Shown here piece after piece: positions 48,788 through 58,221 of a stretch of DNA of 64,000 nucleotides. The translations under genes and the position numbers were made by a program. The stretch is from positions 124,001-188,000 of the forward strand of contig NZ_CAIJDE010000043.1 of NCBI RefSeq assembly GCF_903819335.1, written 5' to 3'. The number at the start of each line of letters is the position of its first letter. Positions within the stretch are counted from its first letter, which is position 1. A model generated the notes under the pieces. That model was given only the letters and a program-made list of their open reading frames with translations. It ran no database searches and was not told the origin of the DNA. This DNA is from Flavobacterium panici. Its GTDB lineage: Bacteria; Bacteroidota; Bacteroidia; Flavobacteriales; Flavobacteriaceae.

Positions 48788-49618
48788 TTATTCCTCTGAT
48801 ATATTTTGCAATATTTCTCGTATTGTTTTTAATGCTTCTGTTGAAGTTTCACGAATGATAATTTTATTTTTTTTCTCTTTAATAAGTTGAGTAAATAAAT
48901 TGTCTTCGGTATTAATATCAACGATTGTTCCGCCATATTTCAATGTGGTTTCTGCAATTGCCATTGGCAGATTTGTTGCTCCAGAAGTGCCAACAATAAA
49001 TAGAATTCCTGAGTTTTTAGCGATTTTTAAAGAGCTGAATTTTTTATTTGTTTTTTCATCATAATATTCATCAAACCATAAAATGTTTGGTCGCATCCAG
49101 CTGCCGCATTCTTTGCATTTCAATAATTCGATATCTTTTTCTGTCAGGTCTTCGTCTATGTCTTTGCCCTCAATTTCAGCTGGTAAATTTTCTATCTCTT
49201 TACATCCGTTAGAACATTTGATTTCTCTGGCTTTTCCGTGTATTTCATAGATTCTTTCCGTGCCGGCACGACGGTGTAAATTGTCTATATTTTGAGTTAT
49301 TAAATGAAATCTGTCTTGCAAAAGGTTTTCAATTGCTACTATTTCATGGTGACTTTGATTTGTCTGGGCATTTTCAAACATCCTTTTTCTAAACAACGAA
49401 TATTGCCAGACTTCTTCGGGATTTTCCTTGAAATATTTAAACGTTCCAAATTCTTCCGGTTTATGAAATTTTGTTCCTTTTATCCATATTCCGTCTACTC
49501 CTCTGTATGTTGGTATACCGCTTTCTGCAGAAATTCCTGCACCTGTTAAAAATGTAAATAGATTTCTGTTCTTTTTATGATAAACCTGCCTTATAATTTC
49601 GGTAAGCTGTTCTTTCAT
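48788..49618 (-). CDS. Sir2-family NAD-dependent protein deacylase (sirtuin)
   Basis: A 276-residue sirtuin with the NAD motif G-A-G-I-S-A-E-S-G-I-P (26-36), Q-N-I-D (109-112) and the catalytic His127 in Y-E-I-H-G. Four zinc Cys (C135-x3-C139, C168-x2-C171) and V-G-T-S-G-A-T-N complete the fold. It removes acyl groups from lysines using NAD+, or hydrolyses NAD. All catalytic residues are present, so it should be active. Its setting is odd: it sits in the middle of a co-directional lipoprotein operon (52289 to 47812), with 19 and 21 bp to its neighbours. A housekeeping or a specialised role cannot be told apart by sequence alone. Confidence 0.93.
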   Translation of the reverse strand: MKEQLTEIIRQVYHKKNRNLFTFLTGAGISAESGIPTYRGVDGIWIKGTKFHKPEEFGTFKYFKENPEEVWQYSLFRKRMFENAQTNQSHHEIVAIENLLQDRFHLITQNIDNLHRRAGTERIYEIHGKAREIKCSNGCKEIENLPAEIEGKDIDEDLTEKDIELLKCKECGSWMRPNILWFDEYYDEKTNKKFSSLKIAKNSGILFIVGTSGATNLPMAIAETTLKYGGTIVDINTEDNLFTQLIKEKKNKIIIRETSTEALKTIREILQNISEE

Positions 49619-49637
49619 TTTTTAATTCTCTAAGTAA

Positions 49638-50270
49638 TTATTTTACCTTTTTAAATGTTTTATCCTCCAAACCTAAATCTGACTTGAGTATTAATTCCTT
49701 AGGATTTTTAATTTCAAAAATTAACTCTCTGAAAATATCAATTTCTGTTATCTCCCATTTTTTATTCCCTTTTTTCAAAGCTTCTTTAGTCGATTTAATT
49801 GGCGGCAGAACGGGATTTTCTAAAATATCCGAAGCAGTTGCCCGAACATTTACTTGCAATGAATTCTCTCCAGCAGGTTCAACTTGTGCATTTGCAACAA
49901 AAAAACCAGGTCCATATCCTTCCCTCGCTTGATCAAATAAATCTGTATTACCGTAAAATAATCCAATTAATGTTTTCTCAACAATTTCTCCTTTTTCATT
50001 TGTTTCTTCCCATGCATATCCTTCAAAATCAGCAATACTTTTAATATCTGCAGTTTTCAAAACTAAAAGAAGGTTTTCTTTTGGATTATCTGGATCTTTA
50101 AATTCATATTCTCCTATAAAATCACTTAACTGATCATTATTGACAGATTGAACTTTATCGACAACTACTTTTGGAGTTATTTCTTTTGTTTCTTTTATTT
50201 CTTTCTTTGGCTCTTTACAGGCACATAATGAAAGAAATAGAAAGCAAATCATTATTCTAACTTTTATCAT
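49638..50270 (-). CDS. Lipoprotein of unknown function
   Basis: A 210-residue protein with lipobox L-C-A-C (Cys18) and a linker of Lys/Glu (K-E-P-K-K-E-I-K-E-T-K-E). The domain begins F-I-G-E-Y-E-F and has strands K-E-N-L-L-L-V-L-K, rather like a small beta-sandwich. The ATG overlaps the stop of the upstream lipoprotein gene as ATGA. No family is recognised. It is third in the operon and precedes the sirtuin gene by 19 bp. Confidence 0.75.
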   Translation of the reverse strand: MIKVRIMICFLFLSLCACKEPKKEIKETKEITPKVVVDKVQSVNNDQLSDFIGEYEFKDPDNPKENLLLVLKTADIKSIADFEGYAWEETNEKGEIVEKTLIGLFYGNTDLFDQAREGYGPGFFVANAQVEPAGENSLQVNVRATASDILENPVLPPIKSTKEALKKGNKKWEITEIDIFRELIFEIKNPKELILKSDLGLEDKTFKKVK

Positions 50271-51235
50271 TCTTTATCCATTTTTATCCATTCATTAATA
50301 GTTCCTTCTCCGCCAATTCCTTTTATAAAAAAATTATCGTTTTCTCTTTTTATTAAATAGGTAGGATCTAATTTTAAACAGCGATCGTCTTCTCTATCAT
50401 AATACAATTCTAAAACCGTATCATTTTGTATTCCTTTATACTCGCCTTCACAAACAAAATCTCCTCTAAAAGCTTCATATTTTAAATCAATTTTATTTTT
50501 TGTAATGGTAAAATAATAAGTCGTATGACCTTGTCCATCATTAGTATATTCTCCGTTGGCTTCGGCTTTAAATTTACCTTGAAATTCTTCTGCAATTGGT
50601 TTAATATCTTTTAATTTATGAGATAATAATACCTCTGTAAAAAGCGAAATCCCTTGATTTTTAATATTGCTGTTCAAAAGTCTTTTTATCAAAACCCATT
50701 TGTTATTTTCATATACATAAAAATAATTATATGCATCGTTTTTGAGTTTAAAATCGCCTAAATCACAATCAAAACATTCTGTAATTTCTTCTATAGGTAA
50801 AAGATTAACTAGAATGTAATAATCATTTGATTCCTGTTTTAAAACTTCATTTGCCTTATCACTTACTAGTTTGTTGTTTTTATTATTACCCTTAAATAGA
50901 GCAAAAAAACCAGTTGAGTTATCGGCATCCCAATAATCCCGGGTTAATCTTGATTTTCCGACATAGGTAACCGTAAATGACCCTAAATTTTCATCAAAAA
51001 AATAATAGGTAGGAAATGAAGGCGAACTGCCCTGGAATTCAAAACCATCAATTTTATATTTTTCATCCAAAAAATCGACAGGAGCTGTTGTATAATCTTT
51101 ATATACCGTTGCAGAAATTTTAACCTCATCGCTTTTTTGAGTTTTTACAGCTGTTTTATTACGAACTTCTTTTGTTTCGTTTTTACAACTATTCAATAAA
51201 AATAAAAGAGCAAATAGCTTTATACAATACTTCAT
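50267..51235 (-). CDS. Lipoprotein of unknown function
   Basis: A 322-residue protein from the ATG at 51235. The frame is open to a GTG at 51265, but starting at this ATG gives a clean lipoprotein signal (I-K-L-F-A-L-L-F-L-L-N-S-C, Cys17). The C-terminal domain (about 215-322) has beta-rich sequence with two Cys (C-E-G-E-Y and R-C-L-K-L) and looks like a separate module. It overlaps the next gene by 4 bp (ATGA). No family is recognised. Confidence 0.75.
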   Translation of the reverse strand: MKYCIKLFALLFLLNSCKNETKEVRNKTAVKTQKSDEVKISATVYKDYTTAPVDFLDEKYKIDGFEFQGSSPSFPTYYFFDENLGSFTVTYVGKSRLTRDYWDADNSTGFFALFKGNNKNNKLVSDKANEVLKQESNDYYILVNLLPIEEITECFDCDLGDFKLKNDAYNYFYVYENNKWVLIKRLLNSNIKNQGISLFTEVLLSHKLKDIKPIAEEFQGKFKAEANGEYTNDGQGHTTYYFTITKNKIDLKYEAFRGDFVCEGEYKGIQNDTVLELYYDREDDRCLKLDPTYLIKRENDNFFIKGIGGEGTINEWIKMDKE

Positions 51236-51257
51236 ATTTAAAAATAAACTTTTTGAA

Positions 51258-52289
51258 TTAATCACCTATTGAAGCAAACGCTGCAATTTCTTTTAAATCT
51301 ATATAATACTCTCCTGCTATATCAGAACCTTCAAATTCTTCTATATAGATTTTTACAAAATATCTTTTTTTACCCTCTTTTTTTACAATTTTAAACTCTC
51401 TCAAATAATTAAAAAGTATTGCATGATCATTGTAGACAACAGGCTCAAAATTATTTAAGCTATATAATTGAATATTTACATTTTTCTCTAAATTCAGTTC
51501 GCCCTGATCAATCAAAATTGCTTGTTTCTTGTAGTCGAAATTATCAGAAGATTTTACAAAATTATCATTGCCAATTTTTGCAAATAAAAGATCTGTATTA
51601 AATAAATTCATTGCATAATTAAACTCCTCAGTTTCATAGTACTCTGATAATTTGCTGGAATTTTTAGAAACTTCGTAGGTTGATTTCTTATTATAACATT
51701 CCAGATAAGATTTATTTTGCTCTGTAAAAAAAGTACCTATCAGAAAATTGTTTCTGTCAATTGTAACGTATGAATAAAAATTTGGCCCGTCAGCATTATA
51801 ATCTTCTTGGGTCATTTCTATGTCATGACTTTTATACGTTTCATAACTAGGTTTATAATAGGATACCTCTTTTATAAATCGTATTTTATTGTCTTTTTCA
51901 AAATAATGAACTGTATCATATTTCGTTGGAAAATTAAGGGTTTTGGCTTCTTTTAATCCCATTAAACAATAGCAGTCTTTTGTAAAATAACTGTTATCAT
52001 TTTCTTTTTTAGAAAGTAATTCTAATGCTGAAGATGCTACATATAATTCTTGATTTTTATAGAGAATTTTAGAAACTCCTTTTTTACTGTCAAAAGAAAT
52101 AACTTCAATTTTTGCAGCATAATTTAAATGATCTGTTTTTTGAGATAAATCATTATTAGCAAATAAATCTGTTCCTTCAAAATTTGCAACAATTCCCAGA
52201 GAAGTTTTAATGTGTTTTGCCTCGCTTTCTTTTTTACACGAAATCACAGCAATTGAAACAAGAAACAGGCAGAGTATTTTTTTTATCAC
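51258..52289 (-). CDS. Lipoprotein with SH3-like N-terminal part
   Basis: A 343-residue protein with lipobox V-I-S-C (Cys18). Residues about 30-90 (L-F-A-N-N-D-L-S to E-L-Y-V-A-S-S-A-L-E-L-L) have the strand pattern of a bacterial SH3 domain, which often binds peptidoglycan. The remainder is a large, aromatic-rich domain. It appears to be the first gene of the lipoprotein-sirtuin operon, divergent from a further lipoprotein gene at 52409. Its DNA is clearly more AT-rich than the flanking core genes. Confidence 0.75.
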   Translation of the reverse strand: MIKKILCLFLVSIAVISCKKESEAKHIKTSLGIVANFEGTDLFANNDLSQKTDHLNYAAKIEVISFDSKKGVSKILYKNQELYVASSALELLSKKENDNSYFTKDCYCLMGLKEAKTLNFPTKYDTVHYFEKDNKIRFIKEVSYYKPSYETYKSHDIEMTQEDYNADGPNFYSYVTIDRNNFLIGTFFTEQNKSYLECYNKKSTYEVSKNSSKLSEYYETEEFNYAMNLFNTDLLFAKIGNDNFVKSSDNFDYKKQAILIDQGELNLEKNVNIQLYSLNNFEPVVYNDHAILFNYLREFKIVKKEGKKRYFVKIYIEEFEGSDIAGEYYIDLKEIAAFASIGD

Positions 52290-52408
52290 GTTTTGTTTTT
52301 CAGTAAATCTAACAAATTTTATTTATCAATTAAAAGACATTTCATAGGATATTTTTTAATTCTGAAATAATTTTTATCTTGCCAATAACCTAAAACCTGA
52401 TAACTAAA

Positions 52409-53437
52409 TTGAGCACCATTAAAACCAAACTAGCCATAATTCTTTTATCTTCTATCATACTTTATTCTTGCAAAAAAGAAGACAAAATTCCGAATCAAAA
52501 AGTAAACGAGGAAAACACATTACCAAAGATTAAAGAAGATAACGACGAAACAGTAAGAACGGTAACTTTATTTTCTTTTAACAATGAGAATAATACTGAA
52601 GTAATTAAAATATCGGGCAGCGATGCTGGCGATGAAGATGATTTTTATCTTGGCGGTGCAAAAAATATAATAATAGCTTCAAAGTATAAAAAAAATCTTG
52701 AATTGCTTAAAAGTGACACTTTGGTAATAAGTGACTATAATCATATCGTAATCGACCCAAAACATACGTTAAGAAAAAAAATTCAAGGTGTAGATTATTT
52801 TCTATTTGCTGTAAAAGAATCTCCTTTAGGCAACGGTGATCCTGGAATATACCTAAGTTTTATTATGCTAAATATAAATAATCTAAAGTTTTATACCTTA
52901 AAATATGATGGTGAATATAGTTTAAGATCCGGAGAGTTTGTTGATGGTGAATTTACAAAAGATAAAACTCTGGAAGCAAACACTGCAGTCTACAACGAAT
53001 TATATCAATTTGGTGCTAAAAGTAAATGGATTTATAAGCCAACTGAACAAGAAAAAGATATCAATTATTATAAGAACTTTGAACAAAAATGGGATGAAGA
53101 CAATTATCCTGAAGGAAAAGAAAGTTCTTATCCAACTATTGTAAAAAGTACTTATTATAGTGAAAATTTATTTGAATTTAATGGAGAATATGATAAAGAT
53201 CGAGTAATTGAAAATGAAGATTTTAAGATTGTTTCTTATTTTCGAAACAACATTATAGGTTATGATAAAAACAAAAAATTATATTTTCCAATTGCTGTAG
53301 AATCTTGTCATGTAGGATGTGATAAGGAAATAAAATTTATATCTGAAAATGAGATTAAAATTTCACACGAAACGGATTCTGAACGACCTGATTTTATTAA
53401 TTTAAGTAAAATTGAATTCGCAAACGAAGAGCTTTAA
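52409..53437 (+). CDS. Lipoprotein of unknown function
   Basis: A 342-residue protein with lipobox L-Y-S-C (Cys21), starting at TTG 52409 because no ATG is near. An acidic linker leads into a domain with a C-x-x-x-C-type pair (S-C-H-V-G-C-D-K) near the C-terminus. AT-rich. It diverges from the operon at 52289. No family is recognised. Confidence 0.72.
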   Translation: MSTIKTKLAIILLSSIILYSCKKEDKIPNQKVNEENTLPKIKEDNDETVRTVTLFSFNNENNTEVIKISGSDAGDEDDFYLGGAKNIIIASKYKKNLELLKSDTLVISDYNHIVIDPKHTLRKKIQGVDYFLFAVKESPLGNGDPGIYLSFIMLNINNLKFYTLKYDGEYSLRSGEFVDGEFTKDKTLEANTAVYNELYQFGAKSKWIYKPTEQEKDINYYKNFEQKWDEDNYPEGKESSYPTIVKSTYYSENLFEFNGEYDKDRVIENEDFKIVSYFRNNIIGYDKNKKLYFPIAVESCHVGCDKEIKFISENEIKISHETDSERPDFINLSKIEFANEEL

Positions 53438-53482
53438 TAGTATTTCAAATACTGCTTATTGATTGAAATAGTACGATAAAAA

Positions 53483-53518
53483 AACATCTGACACTAAATT
53501 ACTTTAATGCCAGATGTT
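53483..53518. terminator. Terminator between convergent genes
   Basis: AACATCTGACA (53483-53493) / TGCCAGATGTT (53508-53518) pair with one mismatch between the lipoprotein gene and the DUF4249 gene, with an A7 run on the left side. Confidence 0.7.
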
Positions 53519-53546
53519 CGCGTACAAATCAACCTAATTAAAATCT

Positions 53547-54392
53547 TTATTTTACCAAATAGGAAACTTTATCTGCTTCGCAAAGCCTGAAATAACCAAA
53601 GGCATAATTATTAGCATCTGTAGTGTTTACAATATTTCCGCGGATATTTCCGGGAGGAATTGAAAACGGACTTCCGCCATATATTTCTAAAAGTAAGTTC
53701 ATATAATTATAGAAGTTTTTAGAAATACCACGATTTGTAATATCAACCGTATTTCCTGCTTTCATATCTTCATGATTGAACCTGTTACTTATTTCATTTC
53801 CGTTAAAGAAATCATCATCTGTAAGGTCATATTCCGGATAAATCAGGAAACTGCTTTTAAAATCTGAAAGATAATAATTCACCTGATCGGCAGGGTCTTT
53901 ATAATAAAAAGTCAGTTCTATAACATCCTCTCCTCCAAAATCAGGAACAACTGCCTGCTCTACTCTATCAATTGGCGTTACAGATGTCAGCTTTTCAGTA
54001 GCGGTAAGACTCTGACCTTCTGCTTGTACGTAAAGCGTATAATCTGCATTTAAAACAGGAACAAAATTAGTACACTTATAAACACCCGGTTCTGTTTCAT
54101 TAAAAGTAAAAACCGTTCCCGTACTGTTTTCAACTCTTACCTGCGCTCCCGAAACTTTTGGTGTTGTGTTATTATAATACGGAGCTGTTTTACTGATTTT
54201 TATGGTTTGTTCGTTACCAGCAGTTCCTTTAAACCATAAAATCTCAGCATCGACTACTATTCTTGTCTGTCCGGTTTCTAAATCAAGATTGACTACATCT
54301 TCACAAGATGATAAAAACAGCACACAAAACAAGCTGAATAAAACTAGTGCTTTACTTTTAAAATTATATTTATTAATCCTTTGCATACTCAT
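53547..54392 (-). CDS. DUF4249 lipoprotein, receptor partner
   Basis: A 281-residue lipoprotein with an N-terminal signal and L-S-S-C (Cys30), then E-D-V-V-N-L-D-L-E-T-G, the standard DUF4249 beginning. The repeated beta-sandwich domains fit the family. In Bacteroidota this family accompanies TonB receptors with an N-terminal STN domain, and probably binds the ligand at the surface, in a SusD-like manner. It is coupled to the receptor gene by TAATG overlap (54392), completing an operon with the sigma factor and FecR. Confidence 0.93.
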   Translation of the reverse strand: MSMQRINKYNFKSKALVLFSLFCVLFLSSCEDVVNLDLETGQTRIVVDAEILWFKGTAGNEQTIKISKTAPYYNNTTPKVSGAQVRVENSTGTVFTFNETEPGVYKCTNFVPVLNADYTLYVQAEGQSLTATEKLTSVTPIDRVEQAVVPDFGGEDVIELTFYYKDPADQVNYYLSDFKSSFLIYPEYDLTDDDFFNGNEISNRFNHEDMKAGNTVDITNRGISKNFYNYMNLLLEIYGGSPFSIPPGNIRGNIVNTTDANNYAFGYFRLCEADKVSYLVK

Positions 54393-57004
54393 TAAAATTT
54401 AAAATTATAAGAAATTCCAGGTACCACTCCAAAAATTGAAAGTCTTCTGGTTTCATTCGCTCCTGTGTCTTCATTTGTTGCAAACGTCATAGAAGCTGCA
54501 TTTTTTCTGTTGTAAACATTATAAAGACTGAATACCCAATAGCTCTGCCATCCTTTCTTTTTATCCGGTTTTGGCGTGTAAGTCGCAGCCAAATCTAAAT
54601 GGTGAAAAAGCGGCAGTCTGTTTTCATTACGAAGTGAAAAGTTTGGTATATTGATTCCGCCAAATTCATAATAACCATTTGCATAAGTTACCGGCTGACC
54701 AGACTGCAAAGTGAAATTAGCATTAAATGACCATTTTGGATTGTATTCATAACTTCCTACAATGTTCAAATTATGCAGTTTATCATATCCAGATAAATAC
54801 CAGTCACCATTTGCAATTCCAGGTTCATCAGGAGTTCTTCCCGGTGTTTTTTGTTCTGCTCTTGATAAAGTGTAGGAAACCCATCCTGTAAAATTTCCTG
54901 TATTTTTTCTAAATGATAATTCCATACCATACGATCTGGCTTTACCATTTAAGATAACCTGTTCGATATTGTTATTGGCCACTATATCGGCACCATCAAT
55001 ATAATCAATACGGTTTTGTATTTTCTTATAAAATAATTCTCCTTCAAAAGAATAATCGCCGTCTTTAAAATTCCTGAAATATCCGGCCGCATATTGATCC
55101 AGTAATTGTGGTTTTGTAAACGGACCGCTTGGCGTCCAGATACTTGTAGGCAATGGCGATTGTGTATTAGATAAAATATGAATATACTGCGCCATTCTGT
55201 TGTAACTTGCTTTTACAGAAGCATCATCACTAAAAGCATACGATAACGCCACACGTGGTTCAAGGTTATCAAAACTGCTTATTTTATCTCCTTTTCCGTA
55301 TGATATAGATCCTGTTGGAGTACCTTCTTCATAAATATGATATAACGGATTAAATACTACTGCTTTTCCATCTGCATAAGTATTGATCGTTTCATCACCT
55401 AAACGATAAAACAAACTGTAACGAAGTCCGTAACGAAGGTTTAATTTTGGCGTAATTTGATTTTCAAAATCCAAATAAGCAGATGTTTCTAACGAATATT
55501 TCTTATCCAGCTGTTTGTAATTAAAGTCCGAATCTAAACTTGTAGGCTGAACTGTTCCTGGATTAAAATTATAATACTGACCATCGATTCCGTAGTTTAA
55601 TTTAAACTTATCAGTTACAACATGATTAAAACCATATTTAAGTCCGTACGTTCGAATGTTATTATTCCAGTCAAAATCTTCCTGCTGTAAACCAAGGTTA
55701 AATTTATAATCGCTGTAAAAAACAGCTAAATTAGTATTCAGGTTTTCAGAAAATTTATGTTTCCAGCTTAAAATTCCCATTGTGTTTCCGTAAGTACTGG
55801 AAAAACGATCGTTTATATCAAAAACATCATTTCCAAAATATCCGGAAAAAGCAAGTGTATTATTAGCGCCCAATCTATAATTGAACTTCGCATTGATATC
55901 ATAAAACATAGCCGAATTATTATTATCTGCCAGTTTTAAAAATAAATGTGCATAAGAGGCACGACCTGCAATAAGAAACGAACCCACATCTTTTTGTATT
56001 GGTCCCTGCACTAAAAGTCGGCTTGAGATTAAACCAATTCCTCCGTTAACTTTGTAATTTTCAAAATCTCCGGTTTGCTGCGTTACGTCCAAAACAGAAG
56101 AAACACGTCCGCCAAATTTAGACGGAATTCCACCTTTATATAAATCTAATCCGTTTACAACATCAGCATTAAAAATAGAGAAAAATCCAAACATGTGTGA
56201 GTCACCGTATACCGGCGCACCATCCAGCAGAATTAAATTTTGATCTGCAGCACCACCACGCACGTTAAAACCAGAAGAAGCTTCTCCAGCATTTGTAACT
56301 CCGGGTAATGTTAACAGCGATTTTAAAGGATCGGGTTCTCCCATTGCAACAGGAATTCGCTTAATTTCTGCCATCGAAAGTTTGTTGACACTCATTTGAG
56401 TATTCCTTACATCAACAGCTTTACTATTGGTTACAATTACCTGCTCTAACTGCTGACTGTCAGATTCCATGTTGAATTTTATTCTTTCATCACCATCAAC
56501 TGCAATCTGTCTTTCTTTGTTTTTCAAGCCTACATAACTTACAACAAGATTGTAAATACCTTTGTCCACATCTATGCTAAAGGTTCCATTAATATCTGTT
56601 GTAACACCCGTAGAAAGTTCTATGATGAAAACATTCGCTCCTATTACGGGCTCTTTGTTTTCATCAAGAACCTGTCCTGTCAGTTTATTTTTTTTTTTAG
56701 CCGTTTTTACAGCTTTTTGTTTTACAAAAATATTACTGCCTACAATCGAAAATTGAATCGATGTGTTTTTATTTAATTCATTAACAAGCTGTTTGATATC
56801 GATATTAGTATACACGTTTTTTTGCGTAAAATATCTTTGGCTGGTATTAATTTGATCTGTAAAGGCAAATTTAAAATCAGATTGATTTTCAATTTGTTTA
56901 AAGAATTCCTTTAATGTTACCGTTTGATCTACAGTTACCGTGACGTTTTGGGAAAAAACTCCCCAACTGAATAAAAAAAAGCACGCTGAAATTATATGCT
57001 TCAT
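54392..57004 (-). CDS. TonB-dependent receptor with STN signalling domain
   Basis: An 870-residue receptor: signal peptide (C-F-F-L-F-S-W-G-V-F-S-Q), STN (secretin/TonB N-terminal) domain (about 22-90), a carboxypeptidase-like domain (about 105-180), a plug (L-L-T-L-P-G-V-T-N-A-G-E-A-S-S-G-F-N-V-R-G-G) and a barrel ending in G-I-S-Y-N-F-K-F. The STN domain contacts the FecR protein to signal ligand binding, so the receptor controls its own sigma factor. The ligand may be a siderophore or other iron or organic compound; no gene says which. It lies 100 bp after fecR, with a hairpin in between. Confidence 0.94.
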   Translation of the reverse strand: MKHIISACFFLFSWGVFSQNVTVTVDQTVTLKEFFKQIENQSDFKFAFTDQINTSQRYFTQKNVYTNIDIKQLVNELNKNTSIQFSIVGSNIFVKQKAVKTAKKKNKLTGQVLDENKEPVIGANVFIIELSTGVTTDINGTFSIDVDKGIYNLVVSYVGLKNKERQIAVDGDERIKFNMESDSQQLEQVIVTNSKAVDVRNTQMSVNKLSMAEIKRIPVAMGEPDPLKSLLTLPGVTNAGEASSGFNVRGGAADQNLILLDGAPVYGDSHMFGFFSIFNADVVNGLDLYKGGIPSKFGGRVSSVLDVTQQTGDFENYKVNGGIGLISSRLLVQGPIQKDVGSFLIAGRASYAHLFLKLADNNNSAMFYDINAKFNYRLGANNTLAFSGYFGNDVFDINDRFSSTYGNTMGILSWKHKFSENLNTNLAVFYSDYKFNLGLQQEDFDWNNNIRTYGLKYGFNHVVTDKFKLNYGIDGQYYNFNPGTVQPTSLDSDFNYKQLDKKYSLETSAYLDFENQITPKLNLRYGLRYSLFYRLGDETINTYADGKAVVFNPLYHIYEEGTPTGSISYGKGDKISSFDNLEPRVALSYAFSDDASVKASYNRMAQYIHILSNTQSPLPTSIWTPSGPFTKPQLLDQYAAGYFRNFKDGDYSFEGELFYKKIQNRIDYIDGADIVANNNIEQVILNGKARSYGMELSFRKNTGNFTGWVSYTLSRAEQKTPGRTPDEPGIANGDWYLSGYDKLHNLNIVGSYEYNPKWSFNANFTLQSGQPVTYANGYYEFGGINIPNFSLRNENRLPLFHHLDLAATYTPKPDKKKGWQSYWVFSLYNVYNRKNAASMTFATNEDTGANETRRLSIFGVVPGISYNFKF

Positions 57005-57062
57005 GAAATTTTGTATTTTTGAATTATTAAATGGAATAGTTTTATACTATCCTGACTATAGG

Positions 57063-57097
57063 AAGGATGTTTTTAGTTTCGCGGCTAGTGCATCCTT
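57063..57097 (-). other. Hairpin between fecR and the receptor gene
   Basis: AAGGATG (57063-57069) pairs with CATCCTT (57091-57097) across 21 bp. It may modulate or process the operon message. Confidence 0.35.
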
Positions 57098-57104
57098 TTC
57101 TTTT

Positions 57105-57953
57105 CTATTGAAGAGTAACTTGTTTTAATTTTTCATTTACTTCATAGTTTAGGTTATACATTTCTGATATTAATTGGATAATCGTATTTAAATCTTCTTT
57201 TTTATTGATGCGTACCGTGATTCGCTGGTTTTGATATTCCTGCGGCATAATTACTTTATAACCGTAATTTGTTTCGATATAAGTGCTTAGATCTGTTAGC
57301 TTTTGATTGTCAAAATCTATAAATCTGTTGAATTCTGTAACCGATGGAGTTTGGTTTCCGTATGTGAATTTTTCGCCCGGTTTTAAAATCCATTTTTCAT
57401 TACGGTCTTTTACATTCATCTGAACACTTCCTTCATAAAGTTCAACCGTTACCCCTTTTTTCACATATCCTTTTACTGTAAAAGAAGTTCCTAAAACTGT
57501 AGTGGTTGTTTCGTTGCAAAATACCTGAAACGGATGTTTTTTATCCTTGGTTACTTTAAAATAAACTTCTCCCGAAACTTCTACTTTTCTGTTTGCTGCA
57601 AAATTACTGGCATAAGAAATTTTAGAATTCGGACTCAACTCTACTCTTGAACTATCTGGTAAAACAGCCGTTTTTATTATCGAAGTTGTATTTTCAATTA
57701 CATTTTCGGTAAGTTGAATATTATTCGTTATAGGATTACTTCCGTTAAAATAAAGTCCGGTTCCTATAAGAACAAAAATTAAAACAGCCGCCGCTGCCGC
57801 AAAATAACGCCAGGAATTATTCTTTTTCTTTTTTGGAGAAAATGCCTTTGCCTGGAATTGTTCCCAAGACATCTCTTTTTCATTATCAGAATGTGAAACA
57901 GGGACTTCGTCCCATATTTTTTTCAATTCCTCTTCTATTTTCTTTTCGTCCAT
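57105..57953 (-). CDS. FecR-family anti-sigma factor / signal transducer
   Basis: A 282-residue single-pass inner-membrane protein: cytosolic N-terminus with S-W-E-Q-F-Q-A-K-A-F (about 23-35), a transmembrane helix at about 46-66 (Y-F-A-A-A-A-A-V-L-I-F-V-L-I-G-T), a FecR domain (L-P-D-S-S-R-V-E-L to G-T-S-F-T-V-K-G-Y) and a C-terminal DUF4974/STN-like domain. It binds the sigma factor encoded at 58222-58743 and receives the signal from the receptor's STN domain. It follows a small gene by 12 bp. Confidence 0.95.
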   Translation of the reverse strand: MDEKKIEEELKKIWDEVPVSHSDNEKEMSWEQFQAKAFSPKKKKNNSWRYFAAAAAVLIFVLIGTGLYFNGSNPITNNIQLTENVIENTTSIIKTAVLPDSSRVELSPNSKISYASNFAANRKVEVSGEVYFKVTKDKKHPFQVFCNETTTTVLGTSFTVKGYVKKGVTVELYEGSVQMNVKDRNEKWILKPGEKFTYGNQTPSVTEFNRFIDFDNQKLTDLSTYIETNYGYKVIMPQEYQNQRITVRINKKEDLNTIIQLISEMYNLNYEVNEKLKQVTLQ

Positions 57954-57965
57954 GTCTTTATTGCG

Positions 57966-58175
57966 TTAAAGTTTTTGACAATAAAATCCTTGTTTATTAA
58001 AAACACCATACACCATTTCTTTAATCTCTCTGTTCGTTTCGATTTTTAGAATATGATTACTATCATCTACCACAAAATCCATTGAACAGTCAGAAATAAT
58101 AAAACGAAGAAGCACTACAATAAAGCTTGCATCTTCCTTGGTTTTAACATCAGTTTTATAAGATTCAATATGCAT
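57966..58175 (-). CDS. Small HMA-like fold protein between sigma and FecR genes
   Basis: From the ATG at 58175 a 69-residue protein begins M-H-I-E-S-Y-K-T-D-V-K-T-K-E-D-A. The pattern strand (I-E-S-Y-K-T)-helix (A-S-F-I-V-V-L-L-R-F-I)-strand (M-D-F-V-V-D-D)-strand (I-L-K-I-E-T)-helix (V-Y-G-V-F-N)-end resembles a small HMA/ferredoxin-like fold. The normal C-x-x-C metal motif is absent. It lies between the sigma factor and FecR genes in the same operon, which is an uncommon place. A longer frame reading into the sigma gene is less plausible. Confidence 0.6.
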   Translation of the reverse strand: MHIESYKTDVKTKEDASFIVVLLRFIISDCSMDFVVDDSNHILKIETNREIKEMVYGVFNKQGFYCQKL

Positions 58176-58221
58176 TTTTTGTTTCTGTTTATTAGTATAA
58201 CAAACGAGAACAAAAAAGTTC

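Noticed and set aside
48788..49618. Sirtuin as part of a known anti-phage system (Thoeris- or pAgo-like)
   Set aside because: No TIR, Argonaute or SLOG partner lies near; neighbours are lipoproteins, so a named defence type cannot be supported.
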